64,000 bases of DNA, taken from positions 5,346,871-5,410,870 of the forward strand of contig CM040451.1 in assembly GCA_022749755.1 (NCBI GenBank), in the 5' to 3' direction. The translations under genes and the position numbers were made by a program. The notes under the pieces were generated by a model, which searched no databases, was not told the origin of the DNA, and saw nothing but the letters and a program-made list of their open reading frames with translations. This document shows positions 60,728 through 64,000 of the stretch, piece by piece. Source of the stretch: Azadirachta indica (Eukaryota; Streptophyta; Magnoliopsida; Sapindales; Meliaceae). Within the stretch, counting starts at the first letter, position 1. The number at the start of each line of letters is the position of its first letter.

Positions 60728-61597
60728 TTAAAAAAATATGTACTTGTAATAATAAATTACTTTCAAATTTCTCATAACTTTTCCTAAGTTTCGCTCAATA
60801 TACTCACTAATTAGATTTGTCTTTATGGCCAAATCTTCCTTAAGGATAACCTTTATGTCTTCGATATGAATAGGTAGAACCATGTTAATAATAAGCGGAT
60901 CTTCGACTTGAATTTCTTGTGCATGCTCAATTTTTAAATTAAGATCACGTAAGACTTCTTCTTGTATAATTTCTGGTATGTCTTCAATTTCCTTTTGAAG
61001 TTCATCTTCAAACACTATCTTATGGTCAACTTTAACAATATTATCAGATATCTTATAAGCTACATTGTCAACAACATCTCTAATAACTATATCAAAGTCA
61101 AGCTTTAGTTGCCTTTCGATTTCTTTGGTTAAAAAAAAGGCATATAGTAGTGTATGGATAATATATGATGGCATTCGATCTCTTATATTAGCATTGAGCC
61201 CTTCCAAAAATCTTTCAACTAAAAACTCTTCACTCTCATAAAAAAATGAATATCTATAAAAATCTTCAAACTCCATAGTATAAGAATGAATAGATCTTAT
61301 ACCTTGATGTATCAAAAAATAATCAAGAGGAATGAATTGTGATCTCATCAATCGCTTCATCTGATCTCATGATCGAACTTTATCTTCTTGGTTTACAAGT
61401 CGTGACCTTTGTAACATATTCCACCAATATGATGCACTCCCTTTTAACAGAAAACAAGTAACAAATTGTACTCATTTTTCTTTAGGTATACTTTCAACTT
61501 CGAAGAATTTTTCAACATCTTCCAACCAAAACAAAAATAATTTAGGACTGCATTTTTCGTTAAACAACAACGCATTATGCCTAACATAGTAGACCAT
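60728..61597 (-). pseudogene. Decayed Ty3-gypsy-type gag
   Basis: A single minus-strand frame runs from an ATG at 61597 to 60728 (290 codons). Only two stops interrupt it, both TGA, at 61474-61472 and 61369-61367. The uninterrupted remainder is 210 residues. Family features: 'FLFWLEDVEKFFEVE' near the start, 'ASYWWNML', 'QMKRLMRSQFIPLDYF' and 'EEFLVERFLEGLNANIRDRM', in the order of the retrotransposon gag domain. The C-terminal part is acidic and lacks a CCHC zinc knuckle. Gag packages the element RNA into virus-like particles in the cytoplasm. Both TGA stops fit single C-to-T type changes (CGA or TGG to TGA), in line with the transition-rich LTR decay. Confidence 0.8.
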
Positions 61598-61706
61598 GAT
61601 TTTTTTTTTGATTTTTTTTTTGGTAAAAAAGATGTATTTATGAATGTGTTGTGTTTAGTAGTTTAAGAAAGCTCTATTTGGTATAAAGGTAGGCTCTGAT
61701 ACTAAC

Positions 61707-62092
61707 TGACGCAGGAGGGATAGTGGGTGGGATAAAAAACACCTTGTCGAACGCTGAATCTCGGTTGGCTTTTTGACGTAGTAAGTTAGATAAACGTTCT
61801 AATGGAGGAGAATATATGTCGTTCTAACCCTAACGACTCGAAACACGAGTGTCAAGATAACAATCTCATGAGGGACAAAATTAAAGGGGAATATTTTATT
61901 CAATAAAAGATTGTTCCAAAATAATAACATAAGTTCTCTATATATAGTAGAGAAAACCCAACATTACAAGTCAACTCAAATAAGGAAAAAAACTCCTATT
62001 TAAATAAGAAAATTAAGAATTCAATAACAAATTAAATTGATAAAAATAAAAGATTTTCTAAACTAATTAAATTCTAAAATTATCCTACATCA
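61707..62092 (-). repeat. 5' LTR of the gag-only element
   Basis: Right copy in window orientation. On the minus strand it lies directly upstream of the primer-binding site. Length equals that of the other LTR (386 bp). It is bounded on its outer side by the duplication CTAAA at 62093-62097. Confidence 0.93.
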
Positions 62093-62097
62093 CTAAA

Positions 62098-62909
62098 TCT
62101 CTTAGAATCGAATCCAACTAAATATTAAGCCTACTTAATTCAATTAATCTGAAAATGGAATCCAACATTCAGGTTTCTACAATATTAAATCTAGACATTA
62201 CAACAAATATTACATTTAATAACAATTTTACGGTAGCATTTTTTCCTAAAATACTATTAAATGTCTATCAATATAGGGCAATATTTTCTTAAAAATGTTA
62301 CATTAAAATGCTTAACTAGTAACATTTTTTTATTGCATTTACTGGATTTTTTAAAAATATTTTGTATGATGTTAAATGTTGCAACACTACAAAAATGTTA
62401 TAAATTAAGATAAATAACACTAAATAAAAAATACAAAAAATTAAATTTTAATTTATTCAATTTATTGTAGCAAATTCTCAAAAATACAACAATTAACTTT
62501 TATTTAATATACTTCTTTTCATTTCATTTTATGTTTAACTAATAATATATATATTATAAAATGTTAAATAATACATAACACTCTAAAAATGTTACAAAAT
62601 GAAATAAATTGAATAATATAAATAAAAGCTTCTAAGGCGTGAAACTCCAGTGGGAAAGCAGTTGAACATACCAAAATATTATAGGAATAGAAAAACTATT
62701 TTTGGATAATAATAATAAATAGATCATTAATTTTTAAAAAAACAATAAGTGAATATAAACTCTGTAAAATTGTATAGTTTACTTTTGATGAATAATACTG
62801 TATATGTAAACAGTATCGTAGCTATTAACAATGTCATATCGTATGTAAACACTAAAATATACTAAAAATGCAGCTAATACTTTTTAACTTTCTTTACTAA
62901 TTAAGTTGG
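62098..62909. other. Intergenic with clustered AAATGTTAC motifs
   Basis: AT-rich. 'AAAAATGTTA(C)' occurs at 62291, 62391 and 62585, and in reverse orientation at 62318. 'CACTACAAAAA' occurs at 62385. The clustering resembles the subterminal repeats of CACTA transposons, but no second terminus was found. Confidence 0.35.
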
Positions 62910-63456
62910 TGTTAGATGGAGAAAGTTTAAATTTAGTTAGTGGTTGATAGGCAGAGAAATTTATTAAGTAAATTGTGAAATGTGTGTGAAAAAAGAGAGG
63001 AGGAAACCACTATAAATACCTCCCCTCTCACCATTCTCTCTATCTCAAAATCATGTTTTAAGAGCTTATTTAAAGAGAGAAAGAGTTGTTTCTCTTTTTT
63101 AATGTTCTTCACTTAAAATTATTTTTCTTATTTCAAAAAAGAGTTTGAAATACTTCTATTTAAAAAATTATTCGCTCCTTATACTTAGAGAGAAAAAAAG
63201 TTGTAATCCTCACATTGAAAGAGTAAAATACTCATATATTTACTCGTGGTTTTTACTCAATTTTTTTTAAAAGTTTTTCATATAAAATATTTGTTTTGAT
63301 TTATTTTATTACTTTATTTTACTATAAACGGTTATACCTCCTATATTTTATTTTTATTTTAATTGATGGTTATACTTTCTGCATAACATTTATTTTTATT
63401 ATTTTCTCAATTTCACTTCATTTGCATATTCTGGTTCAACCCCTAATTTCTTAACA
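62910..63456 (+). mobile_element. Copia-type LTR remnant (possible solo LTR)
   Basis: Begins TGTTAGATGG and ends TTTCTTAACA, the TG...CA form of copia LTRs. In order it has a promoter-like TATAAATA (63011-63018) followed by a CT-rich 'CCTCCCCTCTCACC' leader, a 'CTCGTGGTTTTTACTC' block and 'GGTTCAACCCC' near the end. This matches the usual layout of Tork-like copia LTRs. No 5-bp duplication (GTTGG left, AATTC right) and no second LTR was found, so it is either truncated or its partner lies outside the window. Confidence 0.55.
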
Positions 63457-64000
63457 AATTCTAAATAATTGTAACAAATAGGCTCCTAATAGAATATATA
63501 TTAAATTAAAATATTTTTAAGTTAAATATATATTTATAAAAATTAGTAAACTTTATTCATATTTACTTTTTACTAATTATTAATTATTATTTAACCTATT
63601 TTATCTATTCTTCTTAGAGTTAACAGATAAGGCAACCCACTTAACATTGATTTTGAAACTTTCGTTTTATCTTCCTCATTTCTTTTGCGTTCTTTTCTTT
63701 CCCTTTTTTATAGTAAAACAAAACTAATTAAAAAAAACTCTATATGGTAGTATTTTTCAAATGCTACCATATTAACCCTAAACTTTGATATCAGCTTTGT
63801 AATATCCTTAATTTTAAGAAATTTTGACAGAATTTCTTTTATAATATAATATATGCTAAATACGTAATCTTATAAGTTTTAAAATTTCATTTTAAACACT
63901 TCCAATAAAATTTAATACCAACTTTTTCATTTCATTATTTAATAAAATATAACCAGTTCCATGATTTCTAAAATTCAGGTACAAACATGAAAATTATATC
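63457..64000. other. Intergenic AT-rich DNA to window end
   Basis: No gene recognised. A short hairpin (TATGGTAG ... CTACCATA, about 63743-63770) is the only structure noted. Confidence 0.4.

Larger units (their letters stand above)
60167..62092 (-). mobile_element. Gag-only LTR element (TR-GAG-like), 1.93 kb
   Basis: Two LTRs of equal length, 60167-60552 and 61707-62092 (386 bp each), are flanked by the 5-bp target-site duplication CTAAA (60162-60166 and 62093-62097). The element reads on the minus strand. LTRs begin TGATGTAGGA and end CTGCGTCA. The primer-binding site TAGTATCAGAGCC (complement of 61691-61703, one mismatch to the tRNA-Met site) follows the 5' LTR, and a purine tract AAAGAGAAGGGGAA precedes the 3' LTR. 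My hand count gives about 40 differences between LTRs (about 10%), mostly transitions, so the insertion is old. The 1154-bp interior encodes only gag. Protease, RT, RNase H and integrase are absent. It would have needed enzymes from an autonomous Ty3-gypsy-type relative. Confidence 0.93.

Noticed and set aside
1..64000. CRISPR arrays, rRNA genes, bacterial operons
   Set aside because: No regularly spaced identical repeats, no rRNA landmarks and no bacterial gene organisation. Spliced genes and plant transposons show this is plant nuclear DNA.

Overview
The window is nuclear DNA of a flowering plant, almost certainly a dicot. It is strongly AT-rich, has spliced genes with plant-type introns, carries plant-specific families (an E-class PPR protein and an R2R3-MYB factor) and is packed with plant-type transposons. 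The species cannot be named from sequence alone. No tRNA, rRNA, CRISPR or bacterial-type feature was found.

Only three protein-coding genes are convincing. (1) An intronless E-type pentatricopeptide-repeat gene lies on the minus strand at 745-2076. (2) A two-exon R2R3-MYB gene lies on the plus strand at 15271-16336, with a TATA box upstream. (3) A 13-exon WD40 gene on the plus strand at 49454-58795 encodes a 513-residue DCAF4/WDR21-like CUL4-DDB1 substrate receptor. All 13 exons join in frame. Intron 6 uses a GC donor, the last intron has a tandem NAGNAG acceptor, and intron 7 hosts hAT-type insertions. The three genes have no evident functional link.

The rest is intergenic DNA (about 2.1-15.2, 16.4-49.4 and 58.8-64 kb). 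Several insertions in it can be bounded by target-site duplications (TSDs): a 465-bp hAT-type MITE (18992-19456, TSD 8/8), a 1.1-kb TRIM-like LTR element (29313-30405, TSD ACCAT), a 1.4-kb long-TIR Mutator-like element (33261-34668, TSD 8/9) inserted in an older repeat whose uninterrupted copy is also in the window, a second Mutator-like element (36359-37531, TSD 8/9), a 554-bp hAT-type MITE in DCAF4 intron 7 (54601-55154, TSD 8/8), and a 1.9-kb LTR element that keeps only a decayed gag (60167-62092, TSD CTAAA). Unbounded remnants include a MuDR-type transposase pseudogene (about 25.8-26.7 kb), an endogenous pararetrovirus fragment (about 31.3-32.1 kb) and a copia-type LTR (about 62.9-63.5 kb).

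The least ordinary structure is a quasi-palindrome of about 714 bp at 21109-21822. Each end carries a tRNA-like A box/B box pair pointing outward, and the centre is AT-rich with a direct repeat. It matches no element class I can name. The other long intergenic stretches hold tandem duplications, microsatellites and featureless AT-rich DNA.
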